Below, in pieces: positions 43,494-52,262 of a stretch of DNA of 64,000 nt. The position numbers and the translations under genes were made by a program. The notes beneath the pieces are model-generated. The model was not told the DNA's origin. It saw nothing but the letters and a program-made list of their open reading frames with translations, and did no database searches. The first letter of the stretch is position 1, and each line of letters starts with the position of its first letter. Source of the DNA: Bradyrhizobium sp. Ghvi (GTDB lineage: Bacteria > Pseudomonadota > Alphaproteobacteria > Rhizobiales > Xanthobacteraceae); the NCBI RefSeq assembly GCF_900115265.1, contig NZ_FOVU01000003.1:558001-622000 (forward strand), given 5' to 3'.

Positions 43494-44132
43494 TCAGGAC
43501 TTGCCGTAAGCCCCCTGGTAGCGGCCCTCGCGGATTGCTTTCAGCGTCTCTTCCTCTCGCCTGACCTGGACGCGTACCGCCTCCAGCAGCGCCGCGGCGC
43601 CGGCGGCGGGGAACGACACCACGCCGTCCTCGTCACCCACCACGATATCGCCGGGCGAGATCACGCTGCCGCCGATCGTCACGGGCACGTTGATCTCGCC
43701 GGGGCCGTTCTTGTAGGGGCCGCGATGGATCACCGCGCGGGCAAAGCAGGGAAAGTCGTCGGCGGCGAACGCCGCGACGTCGCGGATCGCACCGTCGATC
43801 ACGTATCCCTCTGCTTTGCGCCATTGCGCGATGTTCTTCATGATCTCGCCGACCAGTGCCCGGGTCTCGTCGCCGCCGCCATCGACCACGATGACGTCGC
43901 CGGGACCGACCATCTCGAGCGCGCGATGGATGGCGAGATTGTCGCCCGGCCGGGTGCGCACCGTGAAGGCCGCGCCCACCAGCTTGCCGCTGCGATGATA
44001 GGGTTTCAGCCCCACTGCGCCCGGCAGCCGGCTGAGATTGTCTGAAATGACCGAGGTCGGTGCGTTCCTGAAGCCTTCGATGAGTTCGGCGGGCGGCTTC
44101 GGCACGCTGTTCGCTGCGATGGTAATCGGCAT
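43494..44132 (-). CDS. RraA-family protein (HMG/CHA aldolase-like)
   Basis: 212 residues from ATG 44132. RraA/aldolase fold: TSVISDNLSRLPGAVGL, TVRTRPGDNLAIHRALEM, VVDGGGDETRALVGEIM, and the metal-site Arg-Asp of YVIDGAIRDVAAF. Members are class II pyruvate aldolases (4-hydroxy-4-methyl-2-oxoglutarate/4-carboxy-4-hydroxy-2-oxoadipate) or regulators of ribonuclease activity. In a genome rich in aromatic catabolism an aldolase is likelier than an RNase E regulator. 23 bp downstream of the frameshifted AMP-ligase gene, so co-transcribed. Confidence 0.85.
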   Translation of the reverse strand: MPITIAANSVPKPPAELIEGFRNAPTSVISDNLSRLPGAVGLKPYHRSGKLVGAAFTVRTRPGDNLAIHRALEMVGPGDVIVVDGGGDETRALVGEIMKNIAQWRKAEGYVIDGAIRDVAAFAADDFPCFARAVIHRGPYKNGPGEINVPVTIGGSVISPGDIVVGDEDGVVSFPAAGAAALLEAVRVQVRREEETLKAIREGRYQGAYGKS

Positions 44133-44155
44133 GAGTTCGGTCCTTCCGTGATTTG

Positions 44156-45660
44156 CTATTCGGCGGGCGCCCGCGCCTTCGCGGGCATGATGCGAAACGC
44201 GCGCCCTTCCTTCATCCACGCCGCGCGCTCATCACGCAACAGGGTGCGACGAACCTTTCCGGAATCGTCGCGCGGTGGCGCGCCGACGAACTCAAAGCTC
44301 TCGGGATGCTTGTAGCGGCTGAGCCTGTCCTTCAGGAAGTCGGCCATGCTGTCCGCGATGGCCTGGCCATCCGCGTCCGCTTCGGGTTCGATGATGGCAT
44401 GGACACGCTGGCCGAGCTCCGGATCCGGCAGGCCCACCACCACGCAAGAGCGCACGCCGGGACTTTCGGAGACGGCGGCCTCGACCTCGGCGGGATAGAT
44501 ATTGGCGCCGCCGCGCAACACCATGTCGGCAAGGCGATCGCCGAGATAAAGATAGCCTTCGGCATCCAGCCGGCCGATGTCGCCGAGCGATTCCCAGCCA
44601 TCGGCGCGCCGCTTCGGCTCGGCGCCGAGATAGTGATAGGTGGCGTCCTTGCCGTCGTTGTTGAGGAAATAGATTTCGCCGGTCTCTCCGGGCGCAACGT
44701 CCTTGCCGTCCTCGCCGATGATGCGCAGGCGCGCCATGTCGCCGATCTTGCCGACCGAGCCCTTGTGCGTCAGCCATTCCGTGCCGGAGATGATGCAGGC
44801 ACCCTGCCGCTCGGTGCCGCCATAGAGCTCCCAGACTCGCTCAGGCCCGAGCCAGGCGATCCAGTTCTCCTTCAACCAGGGTGGCATGGGAGCTGCCATA
44901 TGGAACACGGTCTGGAGGCTCGACACGTCGTAGGCATTGCGGACGTTGTCCGGCAGCGCCCAGATCCGGTGCATCATGGTCGGCACGAAATTGACCCATT
45001 GCACGCGCTCGCGCTCGATCTGCCGCAGCGTCTCCTCGGCGTCGAACTTGACGAGACCGGTGAGCTTGCCGCCGCCGAACAGCGCATAGTGCGACACGAT
45101 GAACGGCGCATTGTGATACAGCGGACCGGGAAGTAGCGCGCCACCGGCGGGTCGAGTGGTTCATCGGAAAACCCATCCGGCACGAAATCAGCCGACAACC
45201 GGTTCGACGCGTTCCAGTCGGCTTCGCCGCCGACCACCAGCGCGGGCTTGAGAATGTCGAGCACGGCGGCCGCTTCGCCGCGCGGCAGCCGCCACGATAG
45301 TGAAGTCGGCGTCGCGCCGCATTTCCATACCGCGAACGTGGTCTCAAAAAACGCATTGCCGTTCGGCAATCCGATCGCGACGAAATCGCCGGGCTTGACG
45401 CCCTTCGCCACGAATGCCCGCGCGCGCCGGTTGGCGCCGCGCTCGAGCTGGTCCCAGGTCAGCCTGTCCTGCCCATGCTGGACGGCGATCGTGCCTTCGG
45501 GTTTGCGTTGAGCGTACCAGCGCGGCACGTCGGACAAGGGCAGCAGCATCAGGCGTTTCCACTTCGTCTTCTTGGCGTCGCCACAGGATGAGGAGACGAA
45601 GTGTAACAGGCGGAACCGGACCTTCAATCCAATTGCCGCCAGCCAGCTCAGCGCCCTCAT
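44156..45660 (-). pseudogene. AMP-dependent acyl-CoA ligase, frameshifted
   Basis: From ATG 45660 the first frame reads an adenylate-forming enzyme N-terminus (TWDQLERGANRRARAFVAKG, VWKCGATPTSLSWRLPRGEA) up to about 45140. The other frame then continues with LLPGPLYHNAPF, WELYGGTERQG, YLYLGDRLADMVLRGGANIYPAEVEA and RYKHPESFEFV to the stop at 44156. One missing base in GGTGGCGCGC near 45138-45145 explains the break; repaired length is about 501 residues. The P-loop typical of AMP ligases is not obvious, and the protein resembles the bile-acid/fatty-acid CoA ligase group. Assembly error or pseudogene cannot be told apart here. Confidence 0.8.
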
Positions 45661-45870
45661 GACGAATATTTCCCCTCGCATCAAACCGATAAAATTCTAA
45701 GCGCATCGTGTGCGGCGCGCCGCTGTGACTCCCTGGCCACGTCAAGCAAAAAATGTCAGCAGTGCAGTCATGAAATTCACGGGTTCCAAGGGTGACAAGT
45801 TGGCGATAATGGAGCAAAAATCTGTCCCGACTCGGTTGGGGTTGAGATTTACAGGGAATGCTCTCGTAGA

Positions 45871-46494
45871 ATGTCGGACGAAGTTGCATCGCGTCGCGCG
45901 GCGCCTGTTCTCGTTGCCGCAGCAGGTTTTCTTCTGCTGACCTCGTCGCATGCCCACGCGCAATGGTGGAAGCGCGCGCCCGTCGATTTCGAGGAATGTG
46001 CCGACGCGGCCGAAAAATCCGCGACCAAGGCCGAAAAGACCGCAGCACTTGCGGATTGCAACGCAAAGTTCGCTGGCCGGCGCAAGGTGGGTGGCGGCTA
46101 CACCTATTACGACTTCCTCCAGGATCGCACCTTCGACATCGCAGGTCCCAACCCGACCCCGGAGGAGCAGAAGAAGATCGACGAATCCTACACCGCCTAT
46201 CTCGCCGATCAACGCCGCAACAACGAGGCGGTCCAGGCGACGGCACGCCAGCAGCGCGAGCAGCAGCAACAGCAAGCGCAGCAGCTTCAGCAGGTTGTTC
46301 TGCGAACCGAGGTCGAGCGTGTCCCCGTTCCGGTCGAGCGGCCGAAGGTGCAGCAGACCGTCAGTGCGCGATCAAAGAGCGCGCCCTGCACCAAGGGCTC
46401 GTTCTCCTGCGAATGGCCGCGGCTGTCGGAGAGCCTGAGCGAAATCAAGAAGCTGTTCAGCCCGACACCGAGCAAGCCGGCAAAGAAGAGCTGA
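45871..46494 (+). CDS. Secreted hypothetical protein, coiled-coil Gln-rich
   Basis: 207 residues with a signal peptide (VLVAAAGFLLLTSSHAHAQ). The mature part has a conserved-looking domain with two Cys (FEECADAAEKS and LADCNAKFAGRRK) and YTYYDFLQDRTFDIAGPNP, then a Gln-rich helix (REQQQQQAQQLQQV) and a basic tail with a further Cys pair (PCTKGSFSCEW). Conserved in rhizobia by appearance, function unknown. No clear ribosome site before ATG 45871. The 210-bp upstream gap shows nothing further. Confidence 0.8.
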   Translation: MSDEVASRRAAPVLVAAAGFLLLTSSHAHAQWWKRAPVDFEECADAAEKSATKAEKTAALADCNAKFAGRRKVGGGYTYYDFLQDRTFDIAGPNPTPEEQKKIDESYTAYLADQRRNNEAVQATARQQREQQQQQAQQLQQVVLRTEVERVPVPVERPKVQQTVSARSKSAPCTKGSFSCEWPRLSESLSEIKKLFSPTPSKPAKKS

Positions 46495-46545
46495 GCTGTC
46501 TCTACATCCGTCATGCCTAGGTGGATGGAGATTGGCGCCGGATCC

Positions 46546-46764
46546 TCAGTGCGTTCGCTTCTTCTTCGAGTGCTTATGTGTGGACACCGGCGCAGGCGCG
46601 AGTTCAGGCGCCGCCGTCTGCGAATTGCCCAGCGCCTTCCTGCTCTCCTGCAAGCGCGCGTCATAGCCGGGAGAGTTCATGACCGTCGGGGGCCGGGCGT
46701 AGGCGAGCGTTGATGCGCCGCAGAATGAGGCCAGCGCGAGCCCGATCATCAAACAGCGCTTCAT
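46546..46764 (-). CDS. Small secreted basic-tailed protein, hypothetical
   Basis: 72 residues from ATG 46764, preceded by GAGAAG. Signal peptide MKRCLMIGLALASFCGAST (cleavage near LAYA-R), then a short polar part (PPTVMNSPGYDARLQES) and a Lys/His-rich end (THKHSKKKRTH). Not recognised. 18 bp downstream of the ketopantoate-reductase-like gene on the same strand, possibly co-transcribed. Confidence 0.72.
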   Translation of the reverse strand: MKRCLMIGLALASFCGASTLAYARPPTVMNSPGYDARLQESRKALGNSQTAAPELAPAPVSTHKHSKKKRTH

Positions 46765-46782
46765 TGCACTTCTCCGTCGTTC

Positions 46783-47787
46783 TCAAGCCATACCGCGGAT
46801 CTGCTGCGGCGAAAGCCCCGGCGGCCCCTTGCCTGACGTCTCCGCCTCCTTCACGAGCGCAACAATGCGGCGCATCAGCGGCACTGCGACCCTGTTCTGC
46901 TCGGCGAGCGCAATGACGGCTCCTTGCAGATAATCGATCTCGGTCGTGCGACCCTGCTTCAGGTCCTGCCACATCGACGAGCGTGCCTCGGGGTCGATCT
47001 TCATCGTGCGCCCCAGGATTGCGTTGAAGATCACGTCGGGCAATCTCAACAAGGTCGGCGTCCAGCTCATGGGAATCGGCGTTGCCGACACGGGTGTGAT
47101 GCCGGCAGCCTTTAGCGCGGCAAGCCCCTCCGCCATCTGGTCCGCGAACAACCGCCGCCAGTCGCGGTCCGCCAATTGCGCGACGAGCGGCAGATCGGAG
47201 AGCGCGCTGAGCGCATTGTTCAGGTTGATGATCAGTTTGCCCCATTGCACGCCGGTGATGTCGCTGTCCGCGCGCATGGTGAGACCGGGCACCGACAACG
47301 CGGCAGCAGTGTTGCTCGCATCTTCCCCGACATGGATGTCGCCGGAGCTCGAGCGGTGGAAACGCCCCTCCCCCATCGCCACCACATTGAACGGCACCAT
47401 GCCGGCGAGCACGCGCCGGCCGCCAAGCCGTTCATTCAGCACGGCGACATTATCGACGCCATTCTGTAGCGACACGATGACCGCATCCTCGGGTGCGTGC
47501 CGGGCGATCTGATCCGCAACATCGGCCGTGTCGGCGCTCTTGACCGTGACCAGCACGATGCCGGCGCTGTGAAAGATCGCAGGCTCCTCCGACAGCGCCA
47601 GCCGGCCTGCCTCCAGCTTCTTCTCGGAGCCGTCGAAATCCGTGAGCCGCAGGCCGAAGCGCTCGATCTCTGTCTTCACCCGCGGCCGCACCAGGAGGGC
47701 GACGCGACGGCCGGCGGCCGCCAGCTGGCCTCCGACAAAACAGCCGATCGCGCCTGCGCCGGCCACCACGATCGGTCGATCCGTCAC
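46783..47787 (-). CDS. 2-dehydropantoate 2-reductase (ketopantoate reductase), second paralogue
   Basis: 334 residues from GTG 47787; an adjacent GTG at 47790 is equally possible and no ATG fits. N-terminal NADP motif VVAGAGAIGCFVGGQLAAAG, VTVKSADTADVADQI, VSLQNGVDNVAVLNERLGGR and the catalytic region QWGKLIINLNNALSALSDLPL (Lys and Asn), MWQDLKQGRTTEIDYLQG (Ser-Glu-x-D-like). This fits PanE better than the paralogue at 32763-33737. Longer upstream readings in the same frame would overlap the YidB-like gene on the other strand and are rejected. Confidence 0.87.
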   Translation of the reverse strand: MTDRPIVVAGAGAIGCFVGGQLAAAGRRVALLVRPRVKTEIERFGLRLTDFDGSEKKLEAGRLALSEEPAIFHSAGIVLVTVKSADTADVADQIARHAPEDAVIVSLQNGVDNVAVLNERLGGRRVLAGMVPFNVVAMGEGRFHRSSSGDIHVGEDASNTAAALSVPGLTMRADSDITGVQWGKLIINLNNALSALSDLPLVAQLADRDWRRLFADQMAEGLAALKAAGITPVSATPIPMSWTPTLLRLPDVIFNAILGRTMKIDPEARSSMWQDLKQGRTTEIDYLQGAVIALAEQNRVAVPLMRRIVALVKEAETSGKGPPGLSPQQIRGMA

Positions 47788-47971
47788 CACCTGACCTGCT
47801 CCCTGAATGACCGGCTTTCGATAGCAGAGCAGGGACGCAGAGGCGAGGCCGTCTGCCCATTGCGACCAAGGGACGTCTGCCTTGTAACCGTCATGACAGC
47901 CCCATATGTTTTTGCGCCGGGGGCTTGTTACCGGCGAGAGCTCGCCGACGAGAACGCCAAAGGAGAGCACC

Positions 47972-48538
47972 ATGGGTCTACTCGACGTCCTCAACGGCAT
48001 GCAGAACGGTCCTCGCGGCCCCAGCACCCCGAACTCACAGCAGTCCTCCGGCGGCATGTCGCCGATGACCATGGCGATCCTCGGCCTGCTTGCCTGGAAG
48101 GCGTTCAAGCATTTCACCGCGCCCCAGTCCGGCTCCGCGCCGCAGCCATCGCCGGCGCCCGCACCTCCGCCGGTGAACGCAGGCACAGGCGGTGGTCTGA
48201 GTGACGTGCTCAAGGGCGGCCTCGGCGGCCTGCTTGCGGGCGGCGCGGCCGGCAGCATACTGAGTGGCGGGCTCGGCGATCTGCTCAACCAGCTGCAGCA
48301 GAGCGGCCACGGGGATACGGCGAACTCCTGGGTCAGCAAGGGCGACAATAAGCCGATCGCACCCGGCGATCTCGCCAACGCGCTCGGGGCCGATCAGATC
48401 GACAGCCTGTCAGCCCAGAGCGGGCTATCGCGCGACGAATTGCTCTCCGGCCTCAGCCAATATCTGCCGCGGGTGGTCGATCATCTGACGCCGGACGGAC
48501 GGCTGCCGACCGAGAACGAGATCGCGGGACGGATTTGA
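47972..48538 (+). CDS. YidB-like protein (DUF937)
   Basis: 188 residues from ATG 47972 with an AGGAGAG site. Gly/Pro-rich linker (PQPSPAPAPPPVNAGTGGG) between an N-terminal hydrophobic helix (MTMAILGLLAWKAFKHF) and the YidB/DUF937 domain: GGLGDLLNQLQQSGHGDTANSWVSKGDNKPIAPGDL, LGADQIDSLSAQSGLSRDELL, LPRVVDHLTPDGRLP. Function unknown in all species. Followed by a GlsB/YeaQ-like gene. Confidence 0.88.
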   Translation: MGLLDVLNGMQNGPRGPSTPNSQQSSGGMSPMTMAILGLLAWKAFKHFTAPQSGSAPQPSPAPAPPPVNAGTGGGLSDVLKGGLGGLLAGGAAGSILSGGLGDLLNQLQQSGHGDTANSWVSKGDNKPIAPGDLANALGADQIDSLSAQSGLSRDELLSGLSQYLPRVVDHLTPDGRLPTENEIAGRI

Positions 48539-48576
48539 CCCATCAGGGTCTTCGCATTCGAAAAGGGGAGCATGAC

Positions 48577-48849
48577 ATGAGCATGGGCGGCCTGTTGTGG
48601 ATCATCGTGGTCGGCTTCGTCGCCGGCCTGATCGCGCGCTTTCTGGCGCCGGGACCGAACAATCCGAGCGGCTTCATCCTCACCACCATCCTCGGCATCG
48701 CCGGTGCATTCCTGGCGACCTTCGTCGGTCAGGCTATCGGGCACTACGGTCCGGATCAGGGCGCGGGTTTCATCATGGCTACGATCGGCGCCGTGGTGGT
48801 GCTGTTCATCTGGCACCGGCTGGTCGCGCGCGGCGTGATCAAGGGGTGA
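48577..48849 (+). CDS. GlsB/YeaQ/YmgE-family stress membrane protein
   Basis: 90 residues from ATG 48577. Three hydrophobic segments with the family pattern MSMGGLLWIIVVGFVAGLIARFLAPG and GFILTTILGIAGAFLATFVGQ. Family members are small transglycosylase-associated or stress-induced inner-membrane proteins. 38 bp after the YidB-like gene, likely same transcript. Confidence 0.88.
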   Translation: MSMGGLLWIIVVGFVAGLIARFLAPGPNNPSGFILTTILGIAGAFLATFVGQAIGHYGPDQGAGFIMATIGAVVVLFIWHRLVARGVIKG

Positions 48850-48888
48850 CGGCGCCAGCCGTGTGATAGAGGCGCGCTGCCTCCGCGT

Positions 48889-48974
48889 CGTCATGCCCGG
48901 GCTTGACCCGGGCATCCACGTCTTTCGATCCGCGCGGCCTCACGTGGATGGCCGGGTCAAGCCCGGCCATGACG
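48889..48974. repeat. Palindromic repeat between convergent genes
   Basis: 32-nt arms, left 48889-48920 beginning CGTCATGCCCGGGCTTGACC and right 48943-48974 ending CCCGGCCATGACG, nearly perfectly complementary. Lies between the stops of the GlsB-like gene (+) and the SDR gene (-), a bidirectional terminator position. Confidence 0.8.
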
Positions 48975-48994
48975 TAGAGAGAGCGCGTCGCCAA

Positions 48995-49780
48995 TCACGT
49001 AATCAAATGCATCCCAGCATCCATGCGCACGACCTCACCGGTCATGTTGCTGGAGGCCGGCATCGCCAGGAAGCAGACCAGCTGCGCGATGTCCTCGGCG
49101 GATGAAGCGACCTTCAGCGGCACCTTCGCGATCACGCTGTCACGCACCTGTTTTGCACCGGCCTCGCCGCGGCCCTTGGTGAACCAGGGCGTATCGATAT
49201 AGCCGGGGCACACGGTGTTGACACGGATCAGCGGCGCCAGCGCGCGCGACAGCGACAGCGTCATCGTGTTGAGCGCACCCTTGCTCGCGGCATAGGCGAT
49301 CGACGAGCCGACGCCGCTGAGGCCGGCCACTGAAGAGACGTTGACCACGGCCGACGGACGCCCCGACGCCTTCGACCCGGCCTCGAGCAGGCTGCGCGCC
49401 GCGCGCACCATCTGGAACGGGCCGATGGTGTTGACGCCATAGAGACGCTGGAAATCTTCCGCCGACAATCCGTCGAGATCGGCATGGGCGACGTGCTTGG
49501 TGGTGCCGGCATTGTTGACGAGGATGTCGAGCCGGCCCCAGCCGCTTGCCGCCGCGACGATCCTGCGACAATCATCGTCCTTCGAGACGTCGCCCTGCGC
49601 AACCAGCACCTCCGCCGCACCCGCCTTGCGGCAGAGCTCTGCCGTGGCCTCGGCTTCCTTCTGGCTCGACGAATAATTGATGACGAGCCGCGCCCCGCTC
49701 GCTGCGAGAATTTCCGCGGTCGCAGCCCCGAGGCCGGACGCGGACCCCGTCACGATTGCGCACAAACTGTCCTTGGCCAT
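48995..49780 (-). CDS. SDR-family oxidoreductase (3-ketoacyl-ACP/acyl-CoA reductase type)
   Basis: 261 residues from ATG 49780 with a strong GGGAGG site. Classical SDR motifs: VTGSASGLGAATAEI (TGxxxGxG), NNAG (LVNNAGTTKH), catalytic Ser (VVNVSSVAG) and Tyr-Lys (AYAASKGA). FabG-like, NADP or NAD dependent. Divergent from the acyl-CoA dehydrogenase operon, sharing the 15-bp palindrome at 49848-49862, so the same regulator may control both; a 3-hydroxyacyl-CoA dehydrogenase step would fit. Confidence 0.9.
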   Translation of the reverse strand: MAKDSLCAIVTGSASGLGAATAEILAASGARLVINYSSSQKEAEATAELCRKAGAAEVLVAQGDVSKDDDCRRIVAAASGWGRLDILVNNAGTTKHVAHADLDGLSAEDFQRLYGVNTIGPFQMVRAARSLLEAGSKASGRPSAVVNVSSVAGLSGVGSSIAYAASKGALNTMTLSLSRALAPLIRVNTVCPGYIDTPWFTKGRGEAGAKQVRDSVIAKVPLKVASSAEDIAQLVCFLAMPASSNMTGEVVRMDAGMHLIT

Positions 49781-49847
49781 CCGGATTTCCCTCCCTTGAT
49801 TGAAGGCCCTGTTTAGCGAGTTTGCCGCGCCCTGCAAATCGAGCAAA

Positions 49848-49862
49848 CTCCGCTAAGCGGAA
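49848..49862. promoter_or_regulatory. Shared palindrome CTCCGC-TAA-GCGGAA, putative operator
   Basis: 15-bp near-palindrome (one mismatch to TTCCGC-N3-GCGGAA) in the 230-bp gap between the divergent SDR gene and the acyl-CoA dehydrogenase operon. The same form occurs at 56158-56172 upstream of the binding-protein operon. No regulator gene for it is seen in the window. Confidence 0.6.
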
Positions 49863-50010
49863 TTAGCTTATCGCCCATGCCCGCACCGCAGATTGACCTG
49901 CGATCAATGCTTGTCAGGGCCATGGCTTTTTCGGATCATCGGGCGCAAGAAGAGAGTGCGCGCCGCACCCATCGGGCAGGACGCGCCAATGGCAAAATAC
50001 GGGGAACGCT

Positions 50011-51075
50011 GTGGCGGAGAGTGACAATATCGTCGTCGAGACCGCGGAAAAAATCTTCGCCGATCTCGCCGATCCGCAAACCATCAACAACGACAAGAAG
50101 GGTGCGTGGCAGGCGCCGCTGTGGCAGGCGCTGAGCGAAGCCGGCCTGCCCTTGTCGTGGGTGCCGGACGATCTCGGCGGCTCCGGTGCGAGCCTTGCGG
50201 ACGGCTTTGCGCTGCTGAACGCCGCCGGCCGTTTCGCTGTCGCAGTTCCCCTGGCCGAGACCATGCTCGCAGGCTGGCTGCTGGCGCAGGCCAGGATCCC
50301 CTCGCCCCAAGGCGAGATGACGGTCGTGCCGTCCTCTCCAAAGGACCGCATCACGATCGATGCCGATGGCACGCTGTCCGGCCGCGCACGCGGCGTGCCT
50401 TTTGCCAAAACAGCGAAGCAGTTTGCGGTGCTGGCACATGGCAAGGAAGGCATCTCCATCGCGCTGATCGATGCGAGCAAGGGTCGAATCGAATCCGGGC
50501 TCAACGTCGGCTACGACCACAGCGACATCGTGACGCTCGACAAGGTGCAGCCCGTTACCATCAAGCCCGCGCCTGATGGCGTTACCCAGACCACCCTGAT
50601 GCTGATGGGCGGCGTCGCCCGCAGCCTTCAGATCGCGGGCGCGCTGGAATCCATGCTCGACATCTCCGTGCGTTATTCCAACGAGCGCGTCGCCTTCGAG
50701 AAGAAGATCTCGAAATTCCAGGCGGTGCAGCACAATCTCGCCCGCCTCGCCGGCGAATCCGCCGCGGCGCTCGCGGCTGCGACATCAGCCGCCGATGCGA
50801 TCGCGAATGCAACGTCCTTCAATGACGAGATCTATCTCGAAGCCGCCTCCGCGAAGATCCGTTGCGCGGAAGCTGCGGAGAAAGGCGGCGGCATCGCGCA
50901 TCAGGTGCACGGCGCGATCGGCTTCACCATCGAGCACATCCTGCATCGCTATTCGCTGCGAGCGCTCGCCTGGCGCGACGATTTCGGTTCGGAGAGCTAC
51001 TGGGCCGTCGAGCTCGGCAAGCTGGTCGCCTCCAGAGGAGCCGACGAATTGTGGCCGCTCGTGGCGTCGCGCTGA
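50011..51075 (+). CDS. Acyl-CoA dehydrogenase family protein (small-subunit-like)
   Basis: 354 residues from GTG 50011 with GGGGAA upstream. Acyl-CoA dehydrogenase fold in shortened form: LWQALSEAGLPLSWVPDDLGG, then a weak middle domain, then the helical C-terminus ERVAFEKKISKFQAVQHNLARLAGES and QVHGAIGFTIEHILHRYSL. The flavin-binding middle domain motifs are degenerate. Followed 14 bp later by a second, canonical acyl-CoA dehydrogenase; such adjacent unequal pairs form heteromeric enzymes in some catabolic pathways (for example pimeloyl-CoA and steroid side-chain dehydrogenases). Confidence 0.88.
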   Translation: MAESDNIVVETAEKIFADLADPQTINNDKKGAWQAPLWQALSEAGLPLSWVPDDLGGSGASLADGFALLNAAGRFAVAVPLAETMLAGWLLAQARIPSPQGEMTVVPSSPKDRITIDADGTLSGRARGVPFAKTAKQFAVLAHGKEGISIALIDASKGRIESGLNVGYDHSDIVTLDKVQPVTIKPAPDGVTQTTLMLMGGVARSLQIAGALESMLDISVRYSNERVAFEKKISKFQAVQHNLARLAGESAAALAAATSAADAIANATSFNDEIYLEAASAKIRCAEAAEKGGGIAHQVHGAIGFTIEHILHRYSLRALAWRDDFGSESYWAVELGKLVASRGADELWPLVASR

Positions 51076-51089
51076 TCGGAGAGAGACAC

Positions 51090-52250
51090 ATGACCGCTGC
51101 CCTCCGTTTCGACCCGATCCGCCTGCCCGAGAAGTGCGAGCAATTGCGCAAGGAAGTGCGCGCCTTCCTCGCCGAGGAAATCGCCGCAGGCACCTTCGAT
51201 CCGCACAAGCCCAACCGCGAAGATACCGACGTGCCGGAATTTTCGCGCAAGGTCGGCGCCAGAGGCTGGCTCGGCATGACCTGGCCGAAGAAATATGGTG
51301 GCCAGGAGCGCTCCTTCCTCGAACGCTACGTCGTGACCGAGGAAATGCGCGTCGCCAACGCGCCGACGCGGCGCTTCTTCGTCGCGGATCGCCAGAGCGG
51401 ACCGGTGCTGCTCAAATATGCGCCCGAGCACATCAAGATGGAGATCCTGCCGCGCATCTGCCGCGGCGAGATCTGCTTTGCCATCGGCATGAGCGAGCCG
51501 AATTCCGGCTCCGACCTGTTCGCGGCGAAGACACGCGCCACCAAGACCGACGGCGGCTATCTCATCAACGGCACCAAGATCTGGACCTCGTCGGCGCACA
51601 TCGCCGACTACATGATCGCGATCTTCCGGACTTCGCCGCCGACCAAGGAGAACCGCCGCCACGGACTCACTCAGTTCTTGGTCAAGATGAAGCAGCCCGG
51701 CATCAAGGTGAACCCGATCGGCCAGATCACCGGGCAATACGAATTCAACGAGGTCGTGTTTACCGATCACTTCATTCCTGACGATCACGTGCTCGGCGAG
51801 GTCGATGGCGCATGGAAGCAGGCGACGAGCGAGCTGGCCTATGAGCGCTCGGGACCCGAACGCTTCCTCGAAACCTATTACGTGCTGACCGAGCTGGTCC
51901 GGGCGGTCGGCCCCAATCCGGACACGCGCAGCGCCGAAGGCATTGGTCGCCTGGTCGCACAGCTCCACACCATGCGGCGCATGTCGGTCTCGGTGGCGGG
52001 CATGCTGCAGGCCGGCAAGGAGCCGGTGGTGGAAGCGTCCATCGTCAAGGACATCGGCACGGTCTGGGAGCAGCAGCTTCCGCACCGCGTGCGCGATCTC
52101 GCCGCCTTCGTCGAGGAAACCGCGACCAACCGCGAGACGCTGGAGCGGCAGCTCGACTTCGCCATCAAGACCGCCCCGAAACTCACTATCCAGGGCGGTA
52201 CCACCGAGGTGCTGCGCGGCATCATCGCTCGCGGGCTGGGCCTGCGTTAA
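51090..52250 (+). CDS. Acyl-CoA dehydrogenase (large-subunit-like)
   Basis: 386 residues from ATG 51090. Motifs: MTWPKKYGGQERSFLE, FAIGMSEPNSGSDLFAAKT, INGTKIWTSSAHIADYMI, and the C-terminal TIQGGTTEVLRGIIARGLGL (FAD-contact segment). Resembles PimC/FadE-type dehydrogenases of dicarboxyl- or branched acyl-CoA pathways. Together with the upstream paralogue and the enoyl-CoA hydratase downstream it would perform the first two steps of a beta-oxidation round. Confidence 0.93.
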   Translation: MTAALRFDPIRLPEKCEQLRKEVRAFLAEEIAAGTFDPHKPNREDTDVPEFSRKVGARGWLGMTWPKKYGGQERSFLERYVVTEEMRVANAPTRRFFVADRQSGPVLLKYAPEHIKMEILPRICRGEICFAIGMSEPNSGSDLFAAKTRATKTDGGYLINGTKIWTSSAHIADYMIAIFRTSPPTKENRRHGLTQFLVKMKQPGIKVNPIGQITGQYEFNEVVFTDHFIPDDHVLGEVDGAWKQATSELAYERSGPERFLETYYVLTELVRAVGPNPDTRSAEGIGRLVAQLHTMRRMSVSVAGMLQAGKEPVVEASIVKDIGTVWEQQLPHRVRDLAAFVEETATNRETLERQLDFAIKTAPKLTIQGGTTEVLRGIIARGLGLR

Positions 52251-52262
52251 TCATTCGAGGAT

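Noticed and set aside
47788..48378. N-terminal extension of the ketopantoate reductase gene on the - strand
   Set aside because: It would cover the YidB-like gene, has no similarity, and the NADP motif starts right after GTG 47787.
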